A DNA stretch of 64,000 nucleotides from Io17-Chloro-G2 sp965226915 (GCA_965226915.1 CBDDEJ010000004.1:62001-126000), one strand, 5' to 3'; counted from the stretch's first letter, positions 8,835 to 18,314 are shown. Translations and numbers: made by a program. The notes: a model not told the origin generated them from the sequence alone.

Positions 8835-9883
8835 CTAGCGGAACTGAGGCATTACCTTTTCGCTCAACAGCCTCAGGGACGTTTCGGTTTCTTCCTTGGA
8901 CATCAGGCCCCGGTTGGTCAGGATCAGATTCCTAACCCCTGCTTCGCTGAGCAAATGAAGCTGATCGGCTACCCGGCTGGGAGAGCCGATCAGATTTTCG
9001 TTGGCGGCGGGGTTGGCGTGGCCCCATAGCCGGAACGCGGCAAGGGCGATCCGGCGGTGGCTGCTTCCTGGTCTTTTGGGTTCCAGCGCTCCCGCATCTC
9101 CGCGACATGCTTACCAGCCCGCCCAGACGCGGTCAGAAATCCGTTCAAGGCCTCGTCATCAGTCTCGGCCAGGTGTGACTCGTACCAAAACCACGAATTG
9201 TCCAATGCGTTTTCGACGCTTGCCTCATCCAATCCTGAAGATTGCATCGTCTCGCGGTACAACCGGATTGACCGGCCCGCCGCCTCTATGGAGCGGCCAC
9301 GGAAAAGGACCGGCCTGGCTATTTGGGCCATGCTGATTATGGAGTCATCGCTCAGGCAGGCCCGCGCCAGCGGAGGATGGGGCTTTTGGTAGGGCCGCGG
9401 GCGCACAGATGGAAATGATACCTGCCAGAACTCTCCCTGATAATCCAGATTCTCCGTGGTCCAGGCTTTGACCAACAGATCCTCGGCCTCCAGCAACCGT
9501 TTTCGTCCCTCGGCGACGTTCGTGCCGAAACCAACATATTCGAAAGCGTTGTAATTGGACCCGCGACCCGTGCCGACTATCAATCGCCCCTGGCATAGGT
9601 TGTCTAGAAGGGCAGTTTGAATGGCCAACTGAACTGGGTTATGTAAAGCCATCTCTACTATCCCCAGGCCCAGAGCTACTCTGCTGGTCTTGGCCGCCAC
9701 CGCCGCGCCGAACACCAACGGGTCGCCATATACCGTCTCCCCGATGAAGTGGTGCTCCGCGATCCATATGGCGTCAAATCCCAGTTGCTCCACCAGTTCG
9801 GCTTCAACAAGGCATTCCTCAATGGCTTCGTAATCCCGAGAAGGGTCGAAATTCATGGGATAAAAGAAATGGCCAAACCGCAT
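8835..9883 (-). pseudogene. LLM-class flavin-dependent oxidoreductase, frameshifted near its C terminus
   Basis: Start ATG 9883 (MRFGHFFYPM) has an AGGA-containing ribosome binding site. The barrel motifs VEQLGFDAIWIAEHHF, LDNLCQGRLIVGTGRGSNY and PHPPLARACLSDDS are intact. Near 9048-9056 the frame changes: the expected continuation (RIALAAFRLWGHANP to LSEKVMPQFR) is in another frame and stops at 8835, whereas the original frame runs into a Pro/Thr-rich tail ending at 8990. With the shift corrected the protein has a normal length of about 350 residues. It is convergent with the other frameshifted LLM gene, 37 bp apart. Confidence 0.82.
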
Positions 9884-10187
9884 GGTTTCCTGTCCTATAA
9901 CACGGCGAGCCTGCGCCAATGGTCTTTATTTTTTGGAACCGAGCCGTTGCCGGCTCAAGCGACTTCCTGGCGATGGCCATTGGAAAAGCAGGTGTAGCGC
10001 TTTGAAGTCGAGGCCGATGTTACGTCGCAGGGGCCGGTTTATCCATGATTCGATAGGATGAACCGCCACCGTTTCGCTAAGGGCCTGTTTGAAATTCCAA
10101 ACCTGAAGGTAGTTGCCAAGCGCCGATGTTAGGTGGTAAAAGGGCTCAATTGGACTATCTTTGGCCTTTGTGCTGCGGAGTTGAAAT
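9884..10187. other. Intergenic, no recognisable feature
   Basis: Divergent intergenic region between an LLM gene (minus) and the enolase-superfamily gene (plus). I see no conserved coding frame and no convincing terminator. It should hold both promoters, but I cannot place -35/-10 boxes with confidence. Confidence 0.5.
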
Positions 10188-11306
10188 TTGGTTAGTTCCA
10201 TACGGCTTCAAACCATCAGGTTTTGCTCTATCGACGTGACCGAACGGACAAGATGGGCATTCGCGGAAATTTCCGATGGGAACGCTGCCGAGTTGGTCGA
10301 GATTACCTGCGGCGGGTCAACGGGACGGGTTATCGAGCATTTACGAGAGTCATTTCAGGCGCTGAAGGGCGCCGGGATCGAGAGCGAATCCGAGGTCCAG
10401 GAAGCGTTGGGAATAGAAACTTTCCAACTACAAAGCGACAGGCCTGTGGCAACTGCCGTTAGTTGCCTCCGTTCTGCGATTACCGGACTCCAAGCGCGCC
10501 GAAACGGCGTTGGCTTGATTAGGGCCTTGGGCGGTGAACCGAAGGACAGCGTGCCGGTCTATGCCAACATCAACCGGTCTTTGCTGGGTGAAAACCGGTC
10601 GCCGCAAGCATTCGGCCAAGCCGGGCAGAAAGCCGCGGAGCGGGGATTCACTATGGTCAAATGCGCCCCATTCGACGACATCGATTCTGGAAACACCACC
10701 AAGGATTTATTAGCCGCGGCGAAACTAGGGATCGCCAGGGTGGCGGCGCTCCGGTCCGCCGTCGGCCCTGGGGTGGAGATTTTACTGGATTGCCACAGCT
10801 GCTTTGATCGAAACAGCGCCCTTGCAGTCGCCGAGGAATTGTCGGAGCTGGGCATTGGATGGTTCGAAGAGCCCCTCCCGCCCACGGAAGACCCTGAGGG
10901 ATCGGCTTATGTTGCAGGACGAGTTTCCATGCCTGTGGCGGGAGGAGAAAGTGGATATGGAGAGACATTCTTCGTTGAACTGATCAAAAGCGGCGCCGTG
11001 AGCATCACCATGCCCGACGTGAAATATTGCGGAGGCGTGGCCGAGGCGTGCCGTGCGGGCCGCGGGGTAGTCCAGGCCGGAGGCCGCGTCTCGCTCCATT
11101 CCCCGTCCGGACCGGTCTCACAACTCGCCAGCGCCTGCGTGGCGGCTGCCGTCTCCGGCTCCATGGCCCTGGAGCACGCGGTAGATGAAGCTCCTTGGCG
11201 GGCGGAAATCATGGACCCACCGGAAAGAATCGAAAACGGGCGCTATTGGTTCCCCGAAGCTGATGGTACAGGGGGCAAACTAAACATAGATGCGTTGAAA
11301 CTTTGA
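10188..11306 (+). CDS. Mandelate racemase / muconate lactonizing enzyme family protein (enolase superfamily)
   Basis: A 372-residue enolase-superfamily enzyme, expected to abstract a proton alpha to a carboxylate with Mg2+ help (dehydratase, racemase or cycloisomerase). The N-terminal capping domain is followed by a barrel with a Lys strand (MVKCAPFDD; only one Lys of the usual KxK), metal ligands in LLDCHSCFD, WFEEPLPP and AGGESGYG, then the DVKYCGG strand and a late LHSPSGP histidine. TTG 10188 is the likely start, 7 bp after GGAG; no better ATG exists upstream. Expansion of this family is typical of SAR202-type Chloroflexota. The substrate cannot be predicted; a hydroxy- or sugar acid is plausible. 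Confidence 0.88.
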   Translation: MVSSIRLQTIRFCSIDVTERTRWAFAEISDGNAAELVEITCGGSTGRVIEHLRESFQALKGAGIESESEVQEALGIETFQLQSDRPVATAVSCLRSAITGLQARRNGVGLIRALGGEPKDSVPVYANINRSLLGENRSPQAFGQAGQKAAERGFTMVKCAPFDDIDSGNTTKDLLAAAKLGIARVAALRSAVGPGVEILLDCHSCFDRNSALAVAEELSELGIGWFEEPLPPTEDPEGSAYVAGRVSMPVAGGESGYGETFFVELIKSGAVSITMPDVKYCGGVAEACRAGRGVVQAGGRVSLHSPSGPVSQLASACVAAAVSGSMALEHAVDEAPWRAEIMDPPERIENGRYWFPEADGTGGKLNIDALKL

Positions 11307-11375
11307 GGAGCAATCTGGGAGTCTTGACGTTTCAGGCGTCAAGCTGACTAGACCGCTCCTCACCAGCCCCAGCTT

Positions 11376-12944
11376 CTATGCCGATTGGGAACCGACGCCG
11401 ATGATCTTGTCCCAGTCGGTCGAATTCTGATAGGCGTAACCGGCCCTCATGACCAACGGGTCATCGAAGAAGCGCCCCACGATCTGCATGCTCACCGGCA
11501 GACCGGCCGGCGACTTGCCAACGGGAAGGGCGAGCGCCGGGTGGCCGGTGTAATTGAAGGGCAGGGTGTTCCGGGAGCCATTCGAACTCGCCGTAGCTAG
11601 GTTGTCTTCGACCGCCTCTAGATAAGAGCCTGGCGTGTGGTTTTTGGGCGCCGTCATGATGCATGTCGGCATCACCAGCAGGTCGACGTTGGCAAGCGCG
11701 GCGTCGTAGGCCTTGATGTAAGTGGGACGCACATTTTGGGCCTTGGCGTACACTCTGCCGTGGTAGTTGCGGCGGCTCATTTCGGCGGCGATCAGCGACA
11801 GCTTACTGCGGGGCGTTAGCACGTCGGCCTGGGAGGCCCACAACTTATTGATGGCGGCGATAAGGGATGCTGGGTAATAGGTTCTGGTGAAGGCGCCGAA
11901 GTACCCGGTCTTGAACACGGCAAGGGCGCCCTCTCCCGTAAGCGCGGCTTGGGCTGCGCTGATGGAGTGGTGTTCTGGGACGGACACATTGGAGATGTCG
12001 GCGCCCGCCTCCGCGAGAACATCTACCGCCGCCATCACCAGGTCCCGGACATCCGCCTCGGCATCGTCGAAGCCCTCCTGAAGCACGCCGATGCGCAGAC
12101 CTGACACACCGCCGTCTAACTGCCCGAGTATGTCAATGCTGGTTGGCACCTCGCGCGTCGGGCGGGGATCGTAACGATCGTAGCCAGCGGTGGCCTGGAG
12201 CGCGGCCGCCGCATCCTCCATCGTGCGGGTCATCGGGCCGGTGTAGTCGATGCTCTGGTCCGAGCCGAACCCGATCCCGAAGTGGGACAACAACCCGAAC
12301 GTGGGTTTGTGTCCGACTGTGCCGGAGAAAGCGGAAGGTATGCGGATGGAGCCGCCCTGGTCTCCGCCAAATGAAATGTCCACCTCGCCGGAGGCCACGG
12401 CCGCGGCAGAGCCCGTTGACGAGCCTCCCGTCACGTGATTGTGATTGTGGGGGTTGAGAGACCGGCCGTAGTCGCCTATGCCGCCGCCGGTGCCGAAACC
12501 GCCGCTCAGCCCGTTCATCACGTTCTTGCCTGTGATCGTGCCTCCCGCCTCTAGCACTCGCGTGACCACCGTTGCGTCGAAGTCGGGAATGAAGCCTTCA
12601 AGGGCGAAAGAGCCGAAGCTCATGGGTATTCCCGCTACGGCGATGTGGTCTTTGTAACTGACGGTCTTGCCGGCCAGCAGCCCCCCGCCCTCCCCTTCAA
12701 TCCGGCATTTCCAAATCCAAGCGTTGAGCGGGTCTTCTTCCGGACTGGGCCGGTAACCTGGCTCACGGGCGGCCGACACCATGGGGGGCTTGGCCTCCTC
12801 AATCCGGGCTTGCACGAAGGTGTCCAACTGGCCCATCTGATCCGTCAGGTACTTCCGGTATTTCACTGCCTCATCGGGGCCCAGGTGAATCCCCAATTCC
12901 TTGGCCACGGCTACTACTTCATCGACATCGGGTACTGCGTACAT
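11376..12944 (-). CDS. Amidase-signature family amidase
   Basis: A 522-residue amidase-signature enzyme hydrolysing C-N bonds of amides. The Ser-cisSer-Lys triad is visible: Lys in KTVSYKDHIAV, the Gly/Ser-rich GGSSTGSAAAVASG loop, and Ser in GGDQGGSIRIPSAFSG. The about 70-residue N-terminal helical extension before the catalytic core is as in stand-alone bacterial amidases rather than GatA. Start 12944 has GGAGGAGG immediately upstream. A 285-bp divergent spacer separates it from the isochorismatase-like gene. It is one of three amidase-signature genes in the window and appears intact. Substrate unknown; it is not a GatA of the tRNA-dependent complex judged by divergence and the missing gatB neighbour. 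Confidence 0.92.
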   Translation of the reverse strand: MYAVPDVDEVVAVAKELGIHLGPDEAVKYRKYLTDQMGQLDTFVQARIEEAKPPMVSAAREPGYRPSPEEDPLNAWIWKCRIEGEGGGLLAGKTVSYKDHIAVAGIPMSFGSFALEGFIPDFDATVVTRVLEAGGTITGKNVMNGLSGGFGTGGGIGDYGRSLNPHNHNHVTGGSSTGSAAAVASGEVDISFGGDQGGSIRIPSAFSGTVGHKPTFGLLSHFGIGFGSDQSIDYTGPMTRTMEDAAAALQATAGYDRYDPRPTREVPTSIDILGQLDGGVSGLRIGVLQEGFDDAEADVRDLVMAAVDVLAEAGADISNVSVPEHHSISAAQAALTGEGALAVFKTGYFGAFTRTYYPASLIAAINKLWASQADVLTPRSKLSLIAAEMSRRNYHGRVYAKAQNVRPTYIKAYDAALANVDLLVMPTCIMTAPKNHTPGSYLEAVEDNLATASSNGSRNTLPFNYTGHPALALPVGKSPAGLPVSMQIVGRFFDDPLVMRAGYAYQNSTDWDKIIGVGSQSA

Positions 12945-13229
12945 GAGCCTCCTCCAGTCAACTCAGGATGCTAGTTAACAGTTCCGCCCAAGCGCGGTGG
13001 GACGAACGGAGCGTACTCCCGCGCCTAAAAGCCTGTCAACAAAAATCGCCATTGAGGATGGGAGGCTCGAAGTAAACCGGGCTTGGACGGAGTCACATGG
13101 TTACATCGATGAGTCGATCGTCTGCTGACACTCCCCGAATCGTGGTGTAGGATTAGCGTTCGACAAGCGTTTGCCTTCAATACGCGGGCTTACGGCAAGA
13201 ATATCTAGGATTGATTACGGGAGGAGCAA

Positions 13230-13838
13230 ATGGCGATAGAGCTAGACAAAGGTCAGACTGCCCTGCTGGTGATGGACCTGGAGAATGATCTTGTCCATGA
13301 AGAAGGTGCGTTCAAGGACTTCGGATTCGCCCAAATGGTCAAGGACAACGACGTTTTGGGTAAGGTCAATACGCTATTGGCCGCGGCCCGGCGCTCTCAA
13401 GTGAAAGTTATATACATCTCGGTGAAGTTCAGGCCGGGGCATCCCGAAGCATCCCGCAGCGCCGGTCTGTTTCAGGCCGTGATTGGTGCCAATGCCTTGG
13501 TGGAGGGAACCTGGGGCGCCGAGATTCACCAGGCCGTGGCGCCTCAAGAAGGCGAGCCGGTGGTGACCAAGCGGGCGGTCAGCGCGTTCGCGTCATCCGA
13601 CCTGGAAAAACTGCTGCAGATGTCGGGCATCACAACTTTGTTGTTGACCGGGGTCGCCACCAACTTCGTGGTGGAAGGCACGGCCCGGGAGGCAGTGGAC
13701 CGGGGTTACAACGTCGTGATAGTGGGGGATTGCTGCGCTTCGATGTCCCAGGACGCCCACGACTCCGCCTTGACCACGGCCTTGCCCTTCTTGGCTACGG
13801 TCACTACGTTGGACGAGGTGACTGCGGCTCTGGCGTGA
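13230..13838 (+). CDS. Isochorismatase-like (cysteine hydrolase superfamily) protein lacking the catalytic Cys
   Basis: A 202-residue alpha/beta protein of the isochorismatase/nicotinamidase superfamily. The catalytic Asp (LLVMDLENDLV) and Lys (TKRAVSAF) are present. The nucleophile position, normally Cys in a GxxTNxCVxxTA block, reads TGVATNFVVEGTAREA, so Phe and Val stand where Cys is expected. It therefore cannot use the cysteine-amidase mechanism. Cys-less members such as PhzD-type isochorismatases hydrolyse vinyl ethers instead. Start 13230 follows GGGAGGAG. It is followed by a small membrane-protein pseudogene. The fold call is strong; the reaction is open. Confidence 0.88.
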   Translation: MAIELDKGQTALLVMDLENDLVHEEGAFKDFGFAQMVKDNDVLGKVNTLLAAARRSQVKVIYISVKFRPGHPEASRSAGLFQAVIGANALVEGTWGAEIHQAVAPQEGEPVVTKRAVSAFASSDLEKLLQMSGITTLLLTGVATNFVVEGTAREAVDRGYNVVIVGDCCASMSQDAHDSALTTALPFLATVTTLDEVTAALA

Positions 13839-13942
13839 CGCCGGCTCTTTGGTTGCTTGACGCCATGACGATGATGTTGATTGGTAGACCCATGACAGGC
13901 CGCCTAGTGGATGTTTGTTGGCAGGACGGGAAATGATGCGGC

Positions 13943-14269
13943 ATGCGATCGAGTACACAGGCTGAACAGTTCTGGCTGATCGCGCTCGGAGTGTTCGGCT
14001 TCCTTGCCGTCAACGGGGCCTTTGCCTCCGGCCTGTTGTTCCAATAGGATGCCTTGTTAAATGTGCTGACCGACCCTCCGGCCGCGGCGTTCATTGTCGA
14101 GGCTCTGGTCTTGGTTGGAGTGTTAGCCTACCTATTTGAGCGGCGGGGAGTGAGCCGCCTAGGGTGGGGCTGGTTCGTAGCGCTCTCATTGCTGGGCAGC
14201 CTGGCGTTCGTGATCCCCGTCGTGCTGCTGTTCCCCAGGCGGGTCGAGAACGAACCGGCAATCGCCTAA
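13943..14269 (+). pseudogene. DUF2834-like small membrane protein with an in-frame TAG
   Basis: One frame encodes a protein of about 108 residues with three hydrophobic segments, interrupted by TAG at 14045-14047 (codon 35). The first segment (FWLIALGVFGFLAVNGAFA) precedes the stop; FIVEALVLVGVLAYLFERRG and WFVALSLLGSLAFVIPVVLL follow it. Length, spacing and the terminal IPVVLLFPRR pattern resemble DUF2834 membrane proteins. Alternatively these are two small genes, with a TTG (14054) re-initiating 7 bp after the stop; identical phase across the stop makes the single broken gene more likely. Function of the family is unknown to me. Confidence 0.55.
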
Positions 14270-14313
14270 CCAGGCGCACGTCCATCTAGCCGATGACCTA
14301 AGAGCCCGGCGTT

Positions 14314-14419
14314 GGAAGATGGCTATTGGATTGACCGGCGCCACGGAGCCGCCCTTCATCTTGAGGGGCGCCACCACCAGCATGAACTCGTAACGGCGTT
14401 CTTCTTGGCATGCTTCCAT
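14314..14419 (-). pseudogene. C-terminal fragment of a cyclase / kynurenine-formamidase-like protein
   Basis: The minus strand encodes RRYEFMLVVAPLKMKGG and SVAPVNPIAIF. This matches the typical end of metal-dependent cyclase-family proteins (a PLK-GG-SPVR-A pattern). No catalytic His/Asp region is found upstream, so only a C-terminal remnant of about 35 codons survives in this 320-bp spacer. Identification rests on one motif and is tentative. Confidence 0.4.
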
Positions 14420-14593
14420 ATCCTTGGCCTTGTTGGACTGCGCTGCCTGGCGCCCCCTAATTTGCTGATCTCCAAGATTGATTTCGGCGCCGTCTCTAGC
14501 CTACACTCAGCGGGTCAGGCTACCCACGTGCTGAGGTGACCCGTCCCAAGCATCTAGCCAACCAGCGAAAATTATCACGGAGGTGCTCTCATC

Positions 14594-15502
14594 ATGCCTC
14601 TTCCGCCGGACCGGGTAACCTATAGCCCGATCATAGATCGACCCATTATAAAGTGGCCCAACGGCGCCCGCGTGGCCCTTTGGATAGCTCCCAACGTGGA
14701 GCACTACGAATACGAACCCGAGTATGACGGCCAGCGCAACCCCTACCCTCGGACCCCGTACCCAGACGTGCAACAGTATTCCTATCGGGACTATGGAAAC
14801 CGCGTCGGCTTTTGGCGCATGCTGGACGTGCTGGACAAGCACGAAATTCGGTGCTGCGTGTCGCTGAATATGGCGGTTCTGGAGCACTTCCCGGAAATCG
14901 GCGAGGCAATGGTCCAGCGCAACTGGGACTTCATGAGCCATGGGATCTACAACACCCGCTACCTCAATACTTACTCCGAGGAGCAGGAACGGGAGTTTTA
15001 CCGGGATTGCGTCGATACCCTCCGCCGCCACACTGGGAAGCAACTAAAGGGCATGTTGGGCCCCGCTATTTCAGGCACCGAGCGCACTCCCGATTTGATG
15101 GCCGAAGCGGGTCTTATCTATCACACAGACTGGATGCACGACGACCAGCCCGTTCCCATAAAGGTGGAATCGGGGAAGTTGATTTCAGTCCCTTATTCCA
15201 TTGAGCTCAACGACGCTCCCCTTTTCAGGGAAAACTACGAAGGCGATTACTTCGAGGAGATCTGCAAAGCCCAGTTCGACCAACTCTATAAAGAGGGAGC
15301 GGATAGTGGGCGGGTGATGTGTATTGCGCTTCATCCCTACCTTACCGGCCAACCCCACCGGATCAAATACCTGGACAACATACTGAGCTACATCATGGGA
15401 CACGACGGCGTCTGGCAAACCACCGCCGATGACATTGCCGAATATTACATCGCCAATTATTACGATCAAGCCGTCGAATACGCCGGGCGCCTCAACGCAT
15501 AA
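14594..15502 (+). CDS. Polysaccharide-deacetylase (NodB/PuuE-like) family protein
   Basis: A 302-residue NodB-fold protein of the cytosolic PuuE-like (allantoinase/ureide hydrolase type) branch rather than the secreted chitin-deacetylase branch, since it has no signal peptide. It shows GFWRMLDVLDKHEIRCCVSL, WDFMSHGIYNTRYL (metal-site His in SHG), GMLGPAISGTERTPDLMAEAG and a late ALHPYLTGQPHRI. The usual second His three residues after the first is not evident. GGAGGT lies about 10 bp before ATG 14594. The second paralog begins 30 bp downstream with its own Shine-Dalgarno site, indicating an operon. In Chloroflexota such pairs are common in ureide/amide catabolic neighbourhoods; substrate unknown. 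Confidence 0.87.
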   Translation: MPLPPDRVTYSPIIDRPIIKWPNGARVALWIAPNVEHYEYEPEYDGQRNPYPRTPYPDVQQYSYRDYGNRVGFWRMLDVLDKHEIRCCVSLNMAVLEHFPEIGEAMVQRNWDFMSHGIYNTRYLNTYSEEQEREFYRDCVDTLRRHTGKQLKGMLGPAISGTERTPDLMAEAGLIYHTDWMHDDQPVPIKVESGKLISVPYSIELNDAPLFRENYEGDYFEEICKAQFDQLYKEGADSGRVMCIALHPYLTGQPHRIKYLDNILSYIMGHDGVWQTTADDIAEYYIANYYDQAVEYAGRLNA

Positions 15503-15531
15503 TCCGGCAACCGGCCCAGGAGGTCCGCATC

Positions 15532-16446
15532 ATGCCCGCACAACGCCGTTTAGGCATGGATCATGAGCACTATGACTGGTCTCCTCTAGTCAACCGGGGC
15601 AAACTAAGCTGGCCCGGCGGCTCCCGTGTCGCTATTTGCGTCATCGTCAACCTGGGGCTCATGGAATGGAGCCCTCCCCAGGGTAGTTTCTCGCCGGGGC
15701 TGGCCGGCGGTCTCGGTGTTCGAGAGTTTCCGGATTACGCCCGTTTATCCCACCGTGAGTACGGCCATCGGGTCGGCATTTTTAGAGTGTTGGATGTTTT
15801 GGAGAAAGCGGGCATTAAACCCACGGTGGCTATGGACGCCCTCACCGCCGAAAACTATCCCTTCTTGGTGGATCACTGTGTTGGCCGGGGTTGCGAGATC
15901 ATGGGCAACGGTGTCTCCAGCAGTCAAGCGATTTCCAGCCGAATGTCTCAAGAGGAAGAGAGCGGGTATATCCAATCGTCTATAGAGGCATTGACCCGCG
16001 CCACCGGCGCCGCTCCAAAAGGCTGGCTTGGCCCGGAGTACGGCGAATCGTCCCGAACGCCGCAGTTGTTGTCTCAAGCCGGAATTCGATACGTTTGCGA
16101 CTGGGCCAACGACGAGCAGCCATACCGCCTAAAGAGTCCTCATGGGGACCTTTTCGCCCTTCCAGTCATGGTTGAACTTGACGATGTGGTTGCCCTGTGG
16201 AACCGGCGGGTAACAGTGGGGCGGTACCGGGACATGCTCAAAGAGAGCTTTGACACCCTGTACGAGGACGGCGCCCAGACGGGAAAGCTGCTGGTCATCA
16301 ATCTGCATCCGTGGCTAATTGGCCAGCCATTTCGCATAGGGTACCTGGATGACGCGTTGACCCACATGACGCGCCGCGGTGGGGTTTGGGCGGCTTCCGG
16401 CTCGGAAATCGTCGATTGGTTCCAGCAGAACCCGCCGGTGGATTAA
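15532..16446 (+). CDS. Polysaccharide-deacetylase-like paralog with degenerate metal site
   Basis: A 304-residue paralog of the preceding gene, with the same order of blocks: YGHRVGIFRVLDVLEKAGI, GWLGPEYGESSRTPQLLSQAG, LHPWLIGQPFRIGYL. Where the first protein has MSHG this one has MGNGVSSSQAIS, so the metal-binding His is lost. It may be a catalytically altered or structural partner of the first enzyme, perhaps forming a heteromer. AGGAGGT precedes ATG 15532. The frame is undamaged, arguing that it is under selection despite the changed active site. It is convergent with the D-aminoacylase gene, 54 bp away. Confidence 0.85.
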   Translation: MPAQRRLGMDHEHYDWSPLVNRGKLSWPGGSRVAICVIVNLGLMEWSPPQGSFSPGLAGGLGVREFPDYARLSHREYGHRVGIFRVLDVLEKAGIKPTVAMDALTAENYPFLVDHCVGRGCEIMGNGVSSSQAISSRMSQEEESGYIQSSIEALTRATGAAPKGWLGPEYGESSRTPQLLSQAGIRYVCDWANDEQPYRLKSPHGDLFALPVMVELDDVVALWNRRVTVGRYRDMLKESFDTLYEDGAQTGKLLVINLHPWLIGQPFRIGYLDDALTHMTRRGGVWAASGSEIVDWFQQNPPVD

Positions 16447-16500
16447 GAGCGGAAACCCGCCGCCTGGATCGGGCCGTCTTCTGCCTAGGGCGCGCCCCGG

Positions 16501-18075
16501 CTAGGTAGAGGAGTGACCCCGGCGCAACCCCCGCCCCGGCAGGACGCCGGTGTTCTCACCCTGCTCTATGACCACCTGACCGTTGACTATCACGTAGTCG
16601 ATCCCCACCGGATAGTGTTTGGGGTCTTCTTTGGTTGCGTGGGTCTTGACCGTATCGGGGTTGAAAATTACGATGTCAGCCTTGAACCCGTCCCTGAGCA
16701 GGCCCCTGTCGGGGATGCCCAGGCGTTGGGCTGGGAAAGAGGTCATCTTGCGGATCGCCTCGGGCAGTGTCAGCTGTTTTTCCGCGCGGACGAACTCGGC
16801 CAGAACGATGGGAAAACAACCGTAGGTCCTAGGATTGGGGTACTCGCCAAAAAGGATGGCGTCGCTGGCGATCATTCCCATGGGGTGAGAGACGAAGGCA
16901 TAAAGAGTCTGGGGATTGGTGCCTAACCCCACCGTTGATATACCCAAGTTCTCCTCGACCAGCAGGTCGAACAAGGCGTCTTCGGGGTCCTGCCCTCGCA
17001 TTTCCGCGATCTCGGTGACTAACCGGCCATCGTATTGCTTGTTTTGCGGCTGGTTAAAGTTGGTCAGCCAGTTGTTCTCCAGCCGGTCACGGCTAAGCTC
17101 CCGTTTCATCCTTGCCCGGTCGTCAGGGTCCTGCAACGCCGCCATCAACCGCTCGGGCCCGCCATCCTTGGCCCAGTGGGGCAGGCCAATGGTCACCGTT
17201 GTGCCAGAGTACGGGTAGGTGTAGCAATCGAACGTAACATCCAGGCCCTCGTCCCGGGCGTTCTCAACCAGACCGATGTAGTCTAGATGACTTCCGGACC
17301 CTTGTGCGCTCTGCCTGTAATGGGTCAAGTGGATCGGGCAGCCGCTTCGTCGCCCGATCTCCACAGCCTCTTCCCAAGGCGCCAGCAATCCCTGTGACCG
17401 GAGGCTAGCCCTGGTGTGGGTGTGGTAGATGCCTCCCAGGGATGCCGCCACGCGAGACAGGTCTGACAACTCGGCAGTGTCCGCGTAGGAGCCGGGCGGA
17501 TAGTCCAGCCCCGTGGACAGCCCCCACGCGCCCTCCTCCATGGCCTCCCGCACCACCGATTTCATGTCTTCCAGTTCCGTCGCCGACGCGGGCCGGTCAT
17601 TCCAACCCATCGACCAGATGCGCACCGGAGCGTTGCCCAGAATATAGGCTATGTTGATGGCGACCTGGTTGTCGTATTTGCGGAGCAGATCGGCGACGGT
17701 CAGCCAATCGGCAGGCATGGGAGGATAGCCGTTGAGGCCTGAATCCAGCCAGATGTACCGATGTAACTCTTCCTGGCTTTTGAACGGGGCATGGGAGATA
17801 CCATCGATGCCGACCAGCTCTGTGGTGACTCCCTGACGCACCTTGGGATCGTGGTGCGGTTCTCCCAGGATCGTCAACCCCGCGTGGGAATGCAGGTCGA
17901 TGAAGCCGGGGCAAACCACGTAACCGGCAGCGTCGATGACACGGTTCGCCTCCAAGCATTCGATGTCTCCGCGGTGAATGTTGACCGATTCTCCGGTAAC
18001 GATGACAGCGGCGTAGAAGCCGGGGCTGCCGCTGCCGTCGATTACCAGGCCGTTTTTGATGAGCAGGTCGATCAT
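16501..18075 (-). CDS. N-acyl-D-amino-acid deacylase (D-aminoacylase) / amidohydrolase
   Basis: A 524-residue amidohydrolase-superfamily enzyme of the D-aminoacylase branch, removing acyl groups from N-acyl-D-amino acids or related amides. The N terminus MIDLLIKNGLVIDGSGSPG and C terminus with ADIVIFNPDTV form the composite beta-sandwich. The metal-site HxH is in VCPGFIDLHSHAGL; further family blocks are GAWGLSTGLDYPPGSYA and a late FPAQRLGIPDRG. Start 18075 is chosen because GGGAGGAAG lies directly upstream; an in-frame ATG at 18132 has no such signal. It probably serves the same amide-catabolism theme as the neighbouring amidase genes. Confidence 0.92.
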   Translation of the reverse strand: MIDLLIKNGLVIDGSGSPGFYAAVIVTGESVNIHRGDIECLEANRVIDAAGYVVCPGFIDLHSHAGLTILGEPHHDPKVRQGVTTELVGIDGISHAPFKSQEELHRYIWLDSGLNGYPPMPADWLTVADLLRKYDNQVAINIAYILGNAPVRIWSMGWNDRPASATELEDMKSVVREAMEEGAWGLSTGLDYPPGSYADTAELSDLSRVAASLGGIYHTHTRASLRSQGLLAPWEEAVEIGRRSGCPIHLTHYRQSAQGSGSHLDYIGLVENARDEGLDVTFDCYTYPYSGTTVTIGLPHWAKDGGPERLMAALQDPDDRARMKRELSRDRLENNWLTNFNQPQNKQYDGRLVTEIAEMRGQDPEDALFDLLVEENLGISTVGLGTNPQTLYAFVSHPMGMIASDAILFGEYPNPRTYGCFPIVLAEFVRAEKQLTLPEAIRKMTSFPAQRLGIPDRGLLRDGFKADIVIFNPDTVKTHATKEDPKHYPVGIDYVIVNGQVVIEQGENTGVLPGRGLRRGHSST

Positions 18076-18314
18076 AGCTTCCTCCCGACCGGAAAATAAT
18101 GCGGTCTGCCGGCCGAGTTTGTGGCGCGGCATGGCCGAATTCTAGAGCACGGCCGGGTTTGCCTCAAGGAGAAAGTGGACCAGGGAATCCGGGGTTAGCA
18201 GGTTTCTTATATCTACAATTTGGTGGATGAGGGAATTTGAGGCAGGACACCACAGTTGTGGGACGGATTTGCGTACAAACGCCGAATTCTCCATGAGCCC
18301 ATATCCCCAAACAA

